This document shows positions 18,274 to 27,340 of a stretch of DNA of 46,977 bases, piece after piece. This stretch comes from Acidobacteriota bacterium (GTDB lineage: Bacteria; Acidobacteriota; Terriglobia; Acidiferrales; UBA7541). The notes beneath the pieces are model-generated. The model did no database searches. It was not told the origin of the DNA and was given only the letters and a program-made list of their open reading frames with translations. Each line of letters opens with the position of its first letter. Positions within the stretch are counted from its first letter, which is position 1. The stretch lies in assembly GCA_003225315.1 (NCBI GenBank), contig QHZD01000044.1, forward strand, positions 1-46,977, given 5' to 3'. The position numbers were made by a program, and so were the translations under genes.

Positions 18274-19716
18274 ATGACGAGCAAGTCCGAAAAAGAAGTG
18301 GTTTACCTTCCGGGAGGCAACGGCGCCGAACCGGGCGCGGAGCAGGAACTGCTTCCGGCCCTCGACGACATGACGCCGCGCGAAATCGTGCTGGAGCTCG
18401 ATAAGTACATCGTCGGGCAAGCAGCGGCGAAGCGTGCCGTGGCGGTCGCGCTGCGCAACCGGGTCCGCCGCCAGAAGCTTCCGCCGGAAATAGCGGAGGA
18501 CGTTCTGCCGAAAAATATTCTGATGATCGGTCCGACTGGCGTGGGAAAAACGGAAATCGCCCGCCGCCTGGCGCGCCTCGCCGGCTGCCCCTTCGTAAAG
18601 GTTGAAGCTTCTAAGTACACGGAAGTCGGCTATGTCGGCCGCGACGTGGAATCGATGGTCCGCGATCTTGTCGAGACCTCCATTGACATGATTCGCGAGG
18701 AAAAACTAGACGAAGTGGCCGACCGCGCCGAGCAGGCTGCGGAAGAACGAGTGCTCGATCTGTTGCTCCCGCCGGCTGCGCCTCCCGCTGCCGGAAGTCC
18801 AGAAGCCGAGGTTGCCGCGCAGCGCGAACAGACGCAGCGCACGCGCGAAAAACTCCGCGCACAGCTCCGCGAAGGCAAGCTGGACCAGCGCATGGTGGAT
18901 CTCGAAGTCCGCGAGCGAGCCATGCCTTCGTTCGAAATCGTCTCCAATCAGGGCGTCGAGGAGATGGACATTGGCAAGATCCAGGACATGTTCTCCGGCA
19001 TGTTCGGCCAGCAAAAGAAAAAACGCAAAATGAGCGTGGCCGACGCGTTCGAATATCTGATCCAGGAAGAAGAGAACAAGCTGCTGGACATGGACCAGGT
19101 TACGCGCGTGGCCGTCGAGCGCGCCGAGCAGATGGGCATCATTTTCATCGATGAAATCGATAAGGTGGCTGGGCGCGAATCCGGTCACGGTCCGGACGTT
19201 TCACGCGAAGGCGTGCAGCGCGACATTCTGCCGATCATCGAAGGCACCACCGTCAACACGCGCTACGGCATGATTCGCACCGATCACATCCTGTTCATCG
19301 CGGCGGGCGCGTTTCATGTGACCAAGCCGTCTGACCTAATCCCTGAGCTTCAGGGCCGCCTGCCCATTCGCGTCGAATTGCAATCCCTGAAGGAAGAAGA
19401 TTTTATTCGCATCCTGACCGAGCCCAAGAATGCGCTCATCAAGCAGTACGTCGCGCTACTGGAAACCGAAGGCGTCAAGCTCAACATCACCGAGGACGCC
19501 GTCGCCGCCGTCGCCCGCTTTGCCACTAACGTGAATGAGCAGACAGAAAACATCGGCGCCCGCCGCCTCCACACCATCCTCGAAAAAGTTCTGGACGAAA
19601 TCTCGTTCGAAGCGCCCGACCTCAAGAAGAAAAACGTGAAGGTTGACGCCGCCTACGTTTCCAAGCAGCTTGCGGACATCGTCAAGAACCAGGATCTGAG
19701 CCGCTACATCCTGTAG
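18274..19716 (+). CDS. hslU: ATP-dependent protease ATPase subunit HslU
   Basis: HslU is the AAA+ hexamer that unfolds substrates for HslV. In the 480 residues: [16 protein letters not shown], the usual family start, begins only at residue 34; Walker A GPTGVGKT is at 86-93; the pore motif GYVGRD is at about 118-123; the I-domain is charged and lies at about 145-260; Walker B is IIFIDEID; the C-terminus SRYIL inserts into HslV. The extra 33 N-terminal residues (Glu/Gly-rich) are unusual. An ATG at residue 33 would give a normal start, but AAAGGAG before 18274 supports the longer form. Confidence 0.95.
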   Translation: MTSKSEKEVVYLPGGNGAEPGAEQELLPALDDMTPREIVLELDKYIVGQAAAKRAVAVALRNRVRRQKLPPEIAEDVLPKNILMIGPTGVGKTEIARRLARLAGCPFVKVEASKYTEVGYVGRDVESMVRDLVETSIDMIREEKLDEVADRAEQAAEERVLDLLLPPAAPPAAGSPEAEVAAQREQTQRTREKLRAQLREGKLDQRMVDLEVRERAMPSFEIVSNQGVEEMDIGKIQDMFSGMFGQQKKKRKMSVADAFEYLIQEEENKLLDMDQVTRVAVERAEQMGIIFIDEIDKVAGRESGHGPDVSREGVQRDILPIIEGTTVNTRYGMIRTDHILFIAAGAFHVTKPSDLIPELQGRLPIRVELQSLKEEDFIRILTEPKNALIKQYVALLETEGVKLNITEDAVAAVARFATNVNEQTENIGARRLHTILEKVLDEISFEAPDLKKKNVKVDAAYVSKQLADIVKNQDLSRYIL

Positions 19717-19727
19717 TTCCCGACATT

Positions 19728-19820
19728 GGAAAATGGAAAACAGAAAAGGGACGAGAGCCTGCATCGAACAGCGCCCGGCCCAGCTTTTCATCATTTTTCA
19801 ATTCCTCTTTTCCATTTTCC
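19728..19820. repeat. 13-bp inverted repeat around the lipoprotein start
   Basis: GGAAAATGGAAAA (19728-19740) is matched exactly in reverse complement at 19808-19820 (TTTTCCATTTTCC). The left arm contains the start codon of the lipoprotein gene. Pairing in the mRNA could hide the start, or the arms may be chance A/T-rich sequence. Confidence 0.4.
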
Positions 19821-20911
19821 TGGTTTCGGCCGGGTGCGGGGCTCCCGGCGATCCCGTTCCGCCAACCCCGCCAGTTCCCGCAGCGATCAAAGACCTTGCC
19901 GCCCGCCAGGCCGGAGACGGTGTGCAGCTTTCATTTACTCTTCCATTGAGCTCCATCTCCGGGGAAAAGCTTCCGGCCCCACCGGCGGTTGAGATCCTGC
20001 GTGGCAGCATTAAGCCAGACGGTTTGGCCGACTCGAAATCTTTTCGCGTGGTCTACACGATTCCCGGCGCCTTGGTGGAGAATTACCGGACCGATAGCCG
20101 CGTGAACTTCATCGTTCCCATCGCGCCGGAAGAAATCAAATCGCATCCGGGTGGAGCGTTCGTTTACGTTGTTCGAACGCGCAATTCCCGGAAACGCGCT
20201 TCTGCCGATTCAAACGTTGTCTCCGTGCGCGTCTATCCGGTTCCGGCTCCAATCTCTTCCATCGAGGCTCGCGTCACCGAGTCAGCAGTCGAATTGACCT
20301 GGCCGGTGCCCACTGCTACCGCCGCCGGAGAACCTGTATCAACCATCACTGGTTATCGAATTTACCGCTCGGAAATTCATCCTGAGGTTCCCTCTTCGCC
20401 ACCGCAAGAACTGCCGCCGGGTAAACCGGAAGCACGCCCCGCGCCGCTAGGTTTCTCTGAAACCAACAGCTATCGCGACGCTTCCGTCGTTTTCGATCAC
20501 ACCTACGTCTACACAGTACGCAGTGTTGTCGGGGTTGACGGCAACGAACTGGAATCCTCTGACTCGCAACCGGTGACGGTCACGCCGCGCGACACTTTTC
20601 CTCCCGCCACGCCGCAGGGACTGGTCGCTGGCGTGCTTCCGGGCGCCGCTCCGGGCACGGTCGTTGTTGATCTTTCCTGGAGCATCAATCTTGAAACCGA
20701 CCTGCTCGGCTACCGCGTCTATCGAAGTGAGCAGGAGGGCGCAAGGGGCCAGCCCCTGACGCCGGATTTGTTGCCCACGCCCGCGGTTCGTGATACGTCT
20801 GTGGAGCCCGGCCGTCGCTATTGGTACACTGTGACCGCCGTAGACCGCGCGGGAAATGAGAGCACGTCCGGCGCAACAGTCGTTGTCGAGGTCACGCAAC
20901 CATCGCCGTAA
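19733..20911 (+). CDS. Fibronectin type III lipoprotein
   Basis: The 392-residue product has a hydrophobic export signal (LFIIFQFLFSIFLVSAGC) ending in a lipobox-like SAGC, with Cys35 as the probable lipidated residue, followed by GAPGDPVPPTPP. After a strand-rich first part come two fibronectin-III-like modules: one at about 175-285 (PISSIEARVTESAVELTWPVP up to YVYTVRSVVGVDGNES-like), one at about 295-390 (PPATPQGLVAGVLPG, WSINLETDLLGYRVYRS, RYWYTVTAVDRAGNES). Such proteins usually bind surface polymers or partner proteins; the ligand is unknown. It follows hslU by 16 bases. Confidence 0.8.
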   Translation: MENRKGTRACIEQRPAQLFIIFQFLFSIFLVSAGCGAPGDPVPPTPPVPAAIKDLAARQAGDGVQLSFTLPLSSISGEKLPAPPAVEILRGSIKPDGLADSKSFRVVYTIPGALVENYRTDSRVNFIVPIAPEEIKSHPGGAFVYVVRTRNSRKRASADSNVVSVRVYPVPAPISSIEARVTESAVELTWPVPTATAAGEPVSTITGYRIYRSEIHPEVPSSPPQELPPGKPEARPAPLGFSETNSYRDASVVFDHTYVYTVRSVVGVDGNELESSDSQPVTVTPRDTFPPATPQGLVAGVLPGAAPGTVVVDLSWSINLETDLLGYRVYRSEQEGARGQPLTPDLLPTPAVRDTSVEPGRRYWYTVTAVDRAGNESTSGATVVVEVTQPSP

Positions 20912-20955
20912 GGCCGGGTTAAACGACTGCTTGGATCTTGGGAGCCCAGCACTCC

Positions 20956-21414
20956 ATGTTGGTTCGTCCGCATCTGCCTGGTTATCGTTGGTTCCACATT
21001 TTCCGCAACGCGGCGATTCGCACCGGAGTTTACGTTGGTGTTTGCCTGACTTTGGTTTTCTCAGCATGGCTGGTGATTGCCAATCGCGCGTCATTTCTGG
21101 AACGCTTTGCACTGGAGCGCAATATCGCCGCCGCAGTGATTCTTGGCTTTCTTGCGGCCGTGCCCATTTTTCGGTTTCTGCGCTTACCTGGGCATCTCCT
21201 GGCTTCCAGCCTCATTGGCTGGCTCATTTTCAGCCTGAGCTATCGCGTGCTCTGCCTGCTCTTTCGCGATCTCAGCAATTGGCACAGCACGCCCCAGGTT
21301 TTCATGCAGGGCGCGGTCGTGTACATGATTCTCACCACGCTCTCCTGGATTGCTACGACGATCTGGAGAGCCCGTGAATCGCATGCTTCTCATCCCAAGC
21401 ATCACGCGAGCTAA
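20956..21414 (+). CDS. Four-TM membrane protein of unknown function
   Basis: The 152-residue product has four hydrophobic segments at about 24-44, 60-80, 84-106 and 122-142, short loops and a His-rich C-terminus (RESHASHPKHHAS). No catalytic motif is seen. The frame opens at a TTG at 20938, but GGGAG at about 20940 fits the ATG at 20956. It lies between the lipoprotein and a fumarylacetoacetase-family gene whose ATG begins six bases after its stop, so co-transcription is likely. Confidence 0.72.
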   Translation: MLVRPHLPGYRWFHIFRNAAIRTGVYVGVCLTLVFSAWLVIANRASFLERFALERNIAAAVILGFLAAVPIFRFLRLPGHLLASSLIGWLIFSLSYRVLCLLFRDLSNWHSTPQVFMQGAVVYMILTTLSWIATTIWRARESHASHPKHHAS

Positions 21415-21420
21415 ACACTG

Positions 21421-22206
21421 ATGAAAATTTGCCGTTACGTGGTGCGCGACGCTTCCGCTTCGGGCTCGGTTTCGCCGCGGTATGGTCTGATCGAAGGAGA
21501 GAATGTCGTTGAGATCTCCGGCGCGCCGTGGGGGCCGTGGTCCCGCGGCCCGCGTTCTACGCACCTCGACGACGTGCGGCTGGTGGCTCCGGTTGAGCCG
21601 ACGAAAATCGTTTGCATCGGCCGCAATTACGCCGCGCACGCCGCGGAGATGGGCAACGAAGTCCCGAAAGAGCCGTTGATTTTCCTCAAGCCACCTTCTT
21701 CGATCATCGGCCCGGAAGAAGCGATCGTATTGCCAAAGTATTCGCAACGCGTGGAACACGAAGGCGAACTCGCCCTGGTCATCGGCCGGCGCTGCTCGCA
21801 ACTCGGCGATGCCGAAGATGCTCTCTCTTTCGTGGTCGGCTACACCTGTCTCAACGACGTCACCGCGCGCGACCTGCAAAAGAACGACGTACAATTTACG
21901 CGCGGGAAAGGTTTCGATACATTTTGCCCCGTCGGACCATACATCGAGACGGCTCTCGATCCATCGAATGTTCTGGTCGAGGCGCACGTCAATGGCGCAC
22001 GACGGCAGTCCGGTGTGACCTCGTTGATGATCTATCCTCCAGCGTTTCTGGTCCGTTGGATTTCCCGCATGATGACGCTGATGCCCGGGGACATCATCGC
22101 CACTGGTACGCCCGCCGGAGTCGGTCCGCTGGTTGCTGGTGACACAGTGGAGGTCAGCATTGCCGGTGTAGGCGTGTTGCGCAATCCGGTGCAGGCGCCA
22201 CTGTAG
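21421..22206 (+). CDS. Fumarylacetoacetate hydrolase family protein
   Basis: Members of this family cleave or decarboxylate acylpyruvates and related 2-oxo acids using a divalent metal. The 261-residue protein has the fold signature: [36 protein letters not shown], the metal ligands in [15 protein letters not shown] (acidic pair Glu-x-Glu), [17 protein letters not shown] and [15 protein letters not shown]. The length matches single-domain FahA/oxaloacetate decarboxylase-like enzymes. The substrate cannot be decided from sequence. Confidence 0.93.
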   Translation: MKICRYVVRDASASGSVSPRYGLIEGENVVEISGAPWGPWSRGPRSTHLDDVRLVAPVEPTKIVCIGRNYAAHAAEMGNEVPKEPLIFLKPPSSIIGPEEAIVLPKYSQRVEHEGELALVIGRRCSQLGDAEDALSFVVGYTCLNDVTARDLQKNDVQFTRGKGFDTFCPVGPYIETALDPSNVLVEAHVNGARRQSGVTSLMIYPPAFLVRWISRMMTLMPGDIIATGTPAGVGPLVAGDTVEVSIAGVGVLRNPVQAPL

Positions 22207-22350
22207 TTTCACGTATCCCGTGGGGATTCGGTAGAATACCCGTCAGTGGGGCACAGGCGGATTGGGAAAGACCTCCCGCCGTACTGCGCGCACGCAACCC
22301 TCCGCGTGCCTTCATGCAATCCCACCTATTTAGATCGAGGAGTCTGTTCG

Positions 22351-22803
22351 TTGAAGGAATTGCTTGTCGATTGGAAATTAATGCTGGCCATGGGTGGAGC
22401 GGCGATCGCCGCGCTGGCCATGATCACCTATGCGTTCTTCCGTCCCGCGGAGGATCCCGAAGAAGCGGAACGCAAGCGCCGCCTCCATCTGAACCAGATC
22501 GGCCGCATTGCCGAAGGGCAGATCGTGGATCTGGTCCAGCGTCCGCCGGAATCGAAGGAGGCGCGCAAGGGATTGTTTGGCTCCAGCGCTCGCCCGTTGA
22601 AAGACATGCGCCCGCGCCACTTCGTCTCGTATAGCTACTTGATCTCCGGCGTTACCTATCACACGGCACAGGACATTACCGGTCTCGAGAGCCAGGTTCG
22701 CCTGGAACGCCTCGTCGCTGGCCAGCCCGCAAGCATCAAATATGACGCAGCTAATCCCAGCGATTCCATCCTTGTCGCGGACGATTGGTCGGGTTTACGC
22801 TGA
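22351..22803 (+). CDS. Single-pass membrane protein, DUF3592-like
   Basis: The 150-residue product has one N-terminal membrane segment (about 10-30), a charged linker (PAEDPEEAERKRR) and a soluble domain. The phrases FVSYSYLISGVTYHTAQDI, ASIKYDAANPSDS and LVADDW resemble DUF3592-type domains. I chose the TTG at 22351 because GAGGAG (22337-22342) is correctly placed; the frame opens at 22246 but those residues look non-coding. A weak -10 (TAGAAT, 22232-22237) lies upstream. Function unknown. Confidence 0.68.
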   Translation: MKELLVDWKLMLAMGGAAIAALAMITYAFFRPAEDPEEAERKRRLHLNQIGRIAEGQIVDLVQRPPESKEARKGLFGSSARPLKDMRPRHFVSYSYLISGVTYHTAQDITGLESQVRLERLVAGQPASIKYDAANPSDSILVADDWSGLR

Positions 22804-22921
22804 GTCTCGAAGCGCGCGCCATGATTGCTTTTCGACTAACGGATCGTCTTCTGCGTGCAGCTTTCTCTCCGGTTGCGCTATCCTTCTCCATGCCGCTTCA
22901 TGGCGGCCCAAATCCAATCGC

Positions 22922-23176
22922 ATGAAGATGATTCTTGCTTCCGTTGTGACCACCGTCCTCATCGTGGCGTTGACTCTCTGGGCCATGTTCGTTCTTGTCA
23001 AGGCTACAGAGTACGTGACGTCGCTCGAATCTCCTCTCCAGCGCGCCGCCGCAATGGGTGCGGAGCTGCTGCTTGGCGTTGTACTGCTACTCGGAACCAC
23101 TTGGATTGCCACGCATCTCGCCGTTCGCATTTTTGCCACGAAGGAACCTCCTTCCGAGGGAGGACCCCTTGTCTGA
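22922..23176 (+). CDS. Small two-TM protein
   Basis: The 84-residue product has two hydrophobic helices (about 4-29 and 43-67) and a short polar tail ([13 protein letters not shown]). The ATG at 22922 is inside a longer frame that starts at 22742 but does not look coding before it. Its last codons overlap the start of the carboxyltransferase gene, suggesting coupled expression. No function can be assigned. Confidence 0.55.
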   Translation: MKMILASVVTTVLIVALTLWAMFVLVKATEYVTSLESPLQRAAAMGAELLLGVVLLLGTTWIATHLAVRIFATKEPPSEGGPLV

Positions 23177-24758
23177 GCCCAAGCGCAGTTTGATCCCCGA
23201 AGGCAAGCATCGCGACCGCATGGAAGAGCTTCGCCGTATTTCCGAGGAAGCTGAAGCGGGCGGCGGCCCCGAGCGCCGCGAGCGCGAACACAAAGCCGGT
23301 AAACTCACGGCGCGCGAGCGCATTCACCTCTTGTTGGACGAAGGCACGTTCGAGGAGCTGGACAAATTTGTCCGTCACCGCTGCGTCGATTTCGGCATGC
23401 AGGAGCAGCGTCCCGCGGGCGACGGCTTCGTCACCGGCTTTGGCCGCATTGATGGCCGGCTCGTTTACGTTTTCGCGCAGGACTTCACCGTATTCGGCGG
23501 CTCGCTCTCCGAAACCAACGCGCTGAAGATTTGCAAGATCATGGACCTCGCCATGCGAGAGGGAGCGCCCGTCGTCGGCCTCAACGATTCCGGCGGCGCG
23601 CGTATTCAGGAAGGTGTGGCTTCGCTTGCGGGTTACGCTGATATTTTTCTGCGCAATACGCTTGCCAGCGGAGTCATCCCGCAGATTAGCGCCATCATGG
23701 GCCCTTGCGCCGGCGGCGCCGTGTATTCCCCAGCGATCACTGATTTCATTTTCATGACTCGCGAAACTTCCTACATGTTCGTCACCGGCCCCGACGTCAT
23801 CAAGACTGTCACGCACGAGGAAGTCACCAAACAGGAGCTGGGCGGCGCCATGACTCACAACGCCACCAGCGGCGTGGCTCATTTTGTTTCGCGTGACGAT
23901 GCCGATTGTCTGGCCATGATTCGCGAGCTGATGAGTTTTCTTCCCTCGAATAATCTGGAAGATCCGCCACGGCGCGCTACTGCAGACACACCTGGTCGGC
24001 GCGATGAGTCTCTCAACACTCTCGTTCCAGCCGATCCGCGGAAACCTTACGACATCAAGGACGCCGTCCACGCCATTGTGGATGACGGCTACTTTTTTGA
24101 AGTCCACGAGCACTACGCCAAGAATCTAGTCGTGGGTTTTGCGCGTCTGGATGGCCGTCCGGTCGGCATTGTCGGCAATCAGCCGGCCTTTCTCGCCGGA
24201 GTTCTCGATATCAACGCGTCTGTCAAAGGTGCGCGCTTTGTTCGTTTTTGCGATGCCTTCAATATTCCGCTGATTACTTTCGAGGATGTCCCCGGCTTTC
24301 TTCCCGGCACGCAGCAGGAATTCGGCGGCATTATCAAGCACGGCGCGAAGCTGCTTTTCGCTTTCGCCGAAGCCACCGTCCCGAAAATCACCGTCATCAC
24401 TCGCAAAGCCTACGGCGGTGCGTACTGCGTCATGGCATCAAAGCACATCCGGACCGATGCCAACTTCGCCTGGCCCACGGCCGAAATCGCCGTCATGGGG
24501 CCTGAAGGCGCCGTGGACATTGTGTACAAACGCGAGTTGGCGAAAGTTCCCGAAGCCGAGCGCGAAAAGCTGCGTCAGGAGAGAATCACCGAATTTCGCG
24601 ACCGGTTTGCTAATCCCTTTGTCGCCGCCGAGCGCGGCTACATTGACGCCGTCGTCGAGCCCGCCGACACTCGCGCCCGCATCATCACCGCGCTTCGCGC
24701 CCTGGAAAACAAGCGCGACACCAACCCCAAGAAAAAACACGGCAACATCCCGCTTTGA
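23169..24758 (+). CDS. Acyl-CoA carboxylase carboxyltransferase subunit (propionyl/acyl-CoA type)
   Basis: This 529-residue subunit moves CO2 from carboxybiotin to an acyl-CoA. The biotin-binding half includes [47 protein letters not shown] and [19 protein letters not shown]. The second half has [28 protein letters not shown] and [18 protein letters not shown]. These are the oxyanion loops of PccB-type enzymes. The TTG at 23169 is supported by GGGAGGA just upstream; the open frame from 23058 overlaps the two-TM protein. Partner biotin carboxylase and BCCP genes lie at 28349-30390. Confidence 0.93.
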   Translation: MSEPKRSLIPEGKHRDRMEELRRISEEAEAGGGPERREREHKAGKLTARERIHLLLDEGTFEELDKFVRHRCVDFGMQEQRPAGDGFVTGFGRIDGRLVYVFAQDFTVFGGSLSETNALKICKIMDLAMREGAPVVGLNDSGGARIQEGVASLAGYADIFLRNTLASGVIPQISAIMGPCAGGAVYSPAITDFIFMTRETSYMFVTGPDVIKTVTHEEVTKQELGGAMTHNATSGVAHFVSRDDADCLAMIRELMSFLPSNNLEDPPRRATADTPGRRDESLNTLVPADPRKPYDIKDAVHAIVDDGYFFEVHEHYAKNLVVGFARLDGRPVGIVGNQPAFLAGVLDINASVKGARFVRFCDAFNIPLITFEDVPGFLPGTQQEFGGIIKHGAKLLFAFAEATVPKITVITRKAYGGAYCVMASKHIRTDANFAWPTAEIAVMGPEGAVDIVYKRELAKVPEAEREKLRQERITEFRDRFANPFVAAERGYIDAVVEPADTRARIITALRALENKRDTNPKKKHGNIPL

Positions 24759-24784
24759 CTAGATCAATCGACTTCGCTGTCTGA

Positions 24785-24796
24785 TACAATGAGCCA
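24785..24796 (+). promoter_or_regulatory. Possible extended -10 promoter for hicBA
   Basis: TACAAT (24785-24790) is preceded by TGA, giving an extended -10 element. No good -35 is at the right distance. The predicted start of transcription falls on or next to the hicB ATG (24797), and there is no Shine-Dalgarno, so the transcript could be leaderless. Confidence 0.35.
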
Positions 24797-25015
24797 ATGA
24801 AACATCAATTTACCTCAGTGATCGAGAAGCGCGGCAGATGGTACGTCGCGTATATCGAAGAGATTCCTGGCGTCAATACTCAGGGGCGAACTCTTGGGGA
24901 GGCAAGGCGCAATCTAAAGGAAGCCTTGACCATGGTGATTGAGGCAAATCGAGAGTTGGCTGCGAAGCAGCGCTCTGAAGACGCGCTCCGTGAACCCATA
25001 ACTGTAAGCATTTGA
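24797..25015 (+). CDS. hicB: HicB-family antitoxin
   Basis: HicB neutralises the HicA mRNA interferase. The 72-residue product is the partial RNase-H-like fold only: FTSVIEKRGRWYVAYIEEIPGVNTQGRTLGEARRNLKEAL is the family signature. There is no C-terminal ribbon-helix-helix or helix-turn-helix, so DNA binding by HicB alone is doubtful. It precedes hicA and abuts it: the next GTG follows the stop directly. It lies between the two halves of an acyl-CoA carboxylase set. Confidence 0.85.
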   Translation: MKHQFTSVIEKRGRWYVAYIEEIPGVNTQGRTLGEARRNLKEALTMVIEANRELAAKQRSEDALREPITVSI

Positions 25016-25024
25016 GTGCATAGG

Positions 25025-25213
25025 ATGAAGCGGCGTGACTTCTTGCGTCACTTGGCCGCTCACGACTGTTCGCTGTTGCGTGAAGGTGGCAGGCACTCTA
25101 TCTACTGCAATCCGCGGACCAATGCGACATCGAGCGTTCCTCGGCACGCGGAAATCAATGATTTTCTTGCGCGGAAGATTTGCCGCGATCTCGGAATTCC
25201 TCAGCCCGAATAA
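25025..25213 (+). CDS. hicA: HicA-family mRNA interferase toxin
   Basis: HicA is a small double-stranded-RNA-binding-fold ribonuclease that cuts mRNA. The 62-residue product starts MKRRDFLRHLAAHDC and contains GGRHSIYCNP with the expected catalytic histidine, then SVPRHAEINDFLARKICRDLGI, all characteristic. A GTG at 25016 would add three residues; the ATG at 25025 matches the family start. It forms a toxin-antitoxin pair with the gene before it. Confidence 0.88.
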   Translation: MKRRDFLRHLAAHDCSLLREGGRHSIYCNPRTNATSSVPRHAEINDFLARKICRDLGIPQPE

Positions 25214-25222
25214 ACCAGATTC

Positions 25223-27160
25223 CTACTTCAGCAGATATTCCTGCAGGAACTCAACCGTGGCGTAAAACTGAAAATCCTGGTTCGGCTTTTTCCGATAGCC
25301 ATGGCCTTCGTCCTTCGCGATGAGCAGCCACACCGGCGTTCCCTGCTTCTTCAGCGCATCGGCAATCTGCTGCGATTCGCTGACTGGCACGCGCGGATCG
25401 TTCTTTCCCGCGATCACGAACATAGGTTTCTTGATTTTTTCGATGTTGTTCATCGGCGCGATTTTCTCGAGATACTCTCGCATTTTTGCGTCCCGCTCGT
25501 CGCCGTATTCCACGCGCCGCAAATCCCGCCGGTACGCTTCTGTATGCTCCAGGAACGTCACAAGGTTGGACATGCCCACAATGTCCACCGAGCAACGGAT
25601 CCGGTCGCTGTAAAACGTCGAGACCGCCAACGTCATGTGCCCGCCGTAACTTCCGCCGGTCACTGCAATCCGCTCGCTGTCCAGTCCCGGCTGCGTCCCA
25701 ATCCAGTCGAACAAGGCGTTGATGTCCTTGTATGTGTCGTCGCGCTTGAATCCGTTGTCTAGCAGCGAGAACGTTTTCCCGTACCCTGTCGAACCGCGCA
25801 CGTTCGGATAAATCAGCGCGATTCCCAGTTCGTTCAACAAATAATTGCTCCGTCCGAGAAAGGTAGGCTGCGACTGCCCTTCCGGCCCGCCATGAATCAC
25901 CACCAGCACCGGCCGCTTGCTGCTAAACTTTGCCGCTGGCTTGTACAAGAAGCCCGAAATCATTTTTCCATCGAAACTCTTCCACCGCACCAGCTCCGGT
26001 TCTGGAAACCCATCGGTCTTCACCGCCGTTTCGCTGGCCGTCCACCGTTCCACCTTTCCGGTTGCCACATCCAGCGAATACACATCGCCCGGTCCACGCG
26101 CATTGTTCAATGAAAATCCAAGCTCATGCCCATTCTTATGCCAACGCAAGGAACCAACAACTCCCTTCGGCAGCTTGGGCAGGAGCATCTCTTTCTTCGT
26201 GGCTGTGTTCATCACGTGCACAACGCTAACGCCTTCTTCATCCGTCACGAACGCAATCATTTTGCCGTCATGCGTTAGGTCGAAGGCTTCCACCTCCCAC
26301 GAAATGTTCGTCGTCAGGAACTGCGGCTGCTTTGTCGCTAGATCGAGGTAAGCCAGCCGGTGGAATTCCGAAGCCTTGTCCGTAGTGACGTAAATCCCCT
26401 TGCCATCTTTGCTGAACCGTCCTTCACCATAAGAAACTTTCTCCGTCGTATTTCTCGGCGTCAGCTCCGTCTTCTCACCAGTCGCCGCATCCACCAGCCA
26501 CAGGTACGACTCGTTAATGGATAGCTCCTCTGCTAGCAAGATTTTCTTGTCATCCGGCGACCAATCGAGCGGCTGCCATCCGCCTCCGGCCAACTGCGTC
26601 AGCAAGTGATCGCTCTTCGGATCACTCGGGTTCATCACCCACAAATCCGTATCTCTTCCCGTCCGGCGTGTGGACATATACGCGATCTGATCGCCGCTCG
26701 ACGACCATGGCCCCGGCAAATTTCGTGCCTTCCCATCCGTCAGCAGCGTAACGTCGCCAGTAGCTACGTCGTAGCGATAAAGCTGGTACCACTCACCGCC
26801 GCCAACATCCTTGGCAAACAAAATGTAGTCACCGCCATTCGGATGAAACCGCCCGCCGCCAACCGAGTCCGCGAAAAACGTCAACTGCTGACGTGCCCCG
26901 CCCGGCATTTTCAGCAGATGAAGCTGCGGCGTCTCCGCAAACCTTGTGGCAATCAGCATTTCTCGCTTTGTCGGATGCCAATCTGCCAGGTTCGCACTCC
27001 GATAGGACGCATACCTCCCCGCTGTTTCCGCGATAGACTCGGGAATCCTCGGCACGCCATCCACGACAAGATTGTCCGAGGGCGCGATGACGGAGTCTTG
27101 CGCGCGCACCGGCGCGAGCGCGAAAAATCCCACTGCAAACAACAAGTAGCATCGTTTCAT
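25223..27160 (-). CDS. Secreted S9-family prolyl-oligopeptidase-like peptidase
   Basis: This is a serine peptidase of the alpha/beta-hydrolase clan with an N-terminal beta-propeller (645 residues from the start at 27160). A signal peptide is seen (MKRCYLLFAVGFFALAPVRAQ). The propeller (about 25-370) has repeated TolB-like units such as WDWSPDDKKILLAEE-type blades. The catalytic part holds GGSYGGHM (Ser), the Asp in GKNDPRVPVSESQ and the His in DEGHGYRKK. The start has GGAGGG eight bases upstream; the frame extends to 27628 but that part does not look coding. It ends nine bases from hicA, tail to tail. Confidence 0.92.
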   Translation of the reverse strand: MKRCYLLFAVGFFALAPVRAQDSVIAPSDNLVVDGVPRIPESIAETAGRYASYRSANLADWHPTKREMLIATRFAETPQLHLLKMPGGARQQLTFFADSVGGGRFHPNGGDYILFAKDVGGGEWYQLYRYDVATGDVTLLTDGKARNLPGPWSSSGDQIAYMSTRRTGRDTDLWVMNPSDPKSDHLLTQLAGGGWQPLDWSPDDKKILLAEELSINESYLWLVDAATGEKTELTPRNTTEKVSYGEGRFSKDGKGIYVTTDKASEFHRLAYLDLATKQPQFLTTNISWEVEAFDLTHDGKMIAFVTDEEGVSVVHVMNTATKKEMLLPKLPKGVVGSLRWHKNGHELGFSLNNARGPGDVYSLDVATGKVERWTASETAVKTDGFPEPELVRWKSFDGKMISGFLYKPAAKFSSKRPVLVVIHGGPEGQSQPTFLGRSNYLLNELGIALIYPNVRGSTGYGKTFSLLDNGFKRDDTYKDINALFDWIGTQPGLDSERIAVTGGSYGGHMTLAVSTFYSDRIRCSVDIVGMSNLVTFLEHTEAYRRDLRRVEYGDERDAKMREYLEKIAPMNNIEKIKKPMFVIAGKNDPRVPVSESQQIADALKKQGTPVWLLIAKDEGHGYRKKPNQDFQFYATVEFLQEYLLK

Positions 27161-27340
27161 CTTGGCTTCCCTCCGAAGGTCAGGGCTCTGTGTATACACC
27201 ATCTGTGCCGCAATCGTGAAGAGCGCTTCCAACCAGAGAACTCCCACTCGACAAATTACTGCACACGACGAAGCCGCAACTTTGTGCGCTTCAATGGCCG
27301 TGTTACGCTTTACGGCCAAATCCGATTGCTGGAGCTCCCG

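Noticed and set aside
26606-27340. In-frame extension upstream of the YdjC-family gene
   Set aside because: It runs opposite the S9 peptidase and would place a signal peptide in the middle of a protein. The ATG at 27341 with GGAG upstream is clearly the real start.
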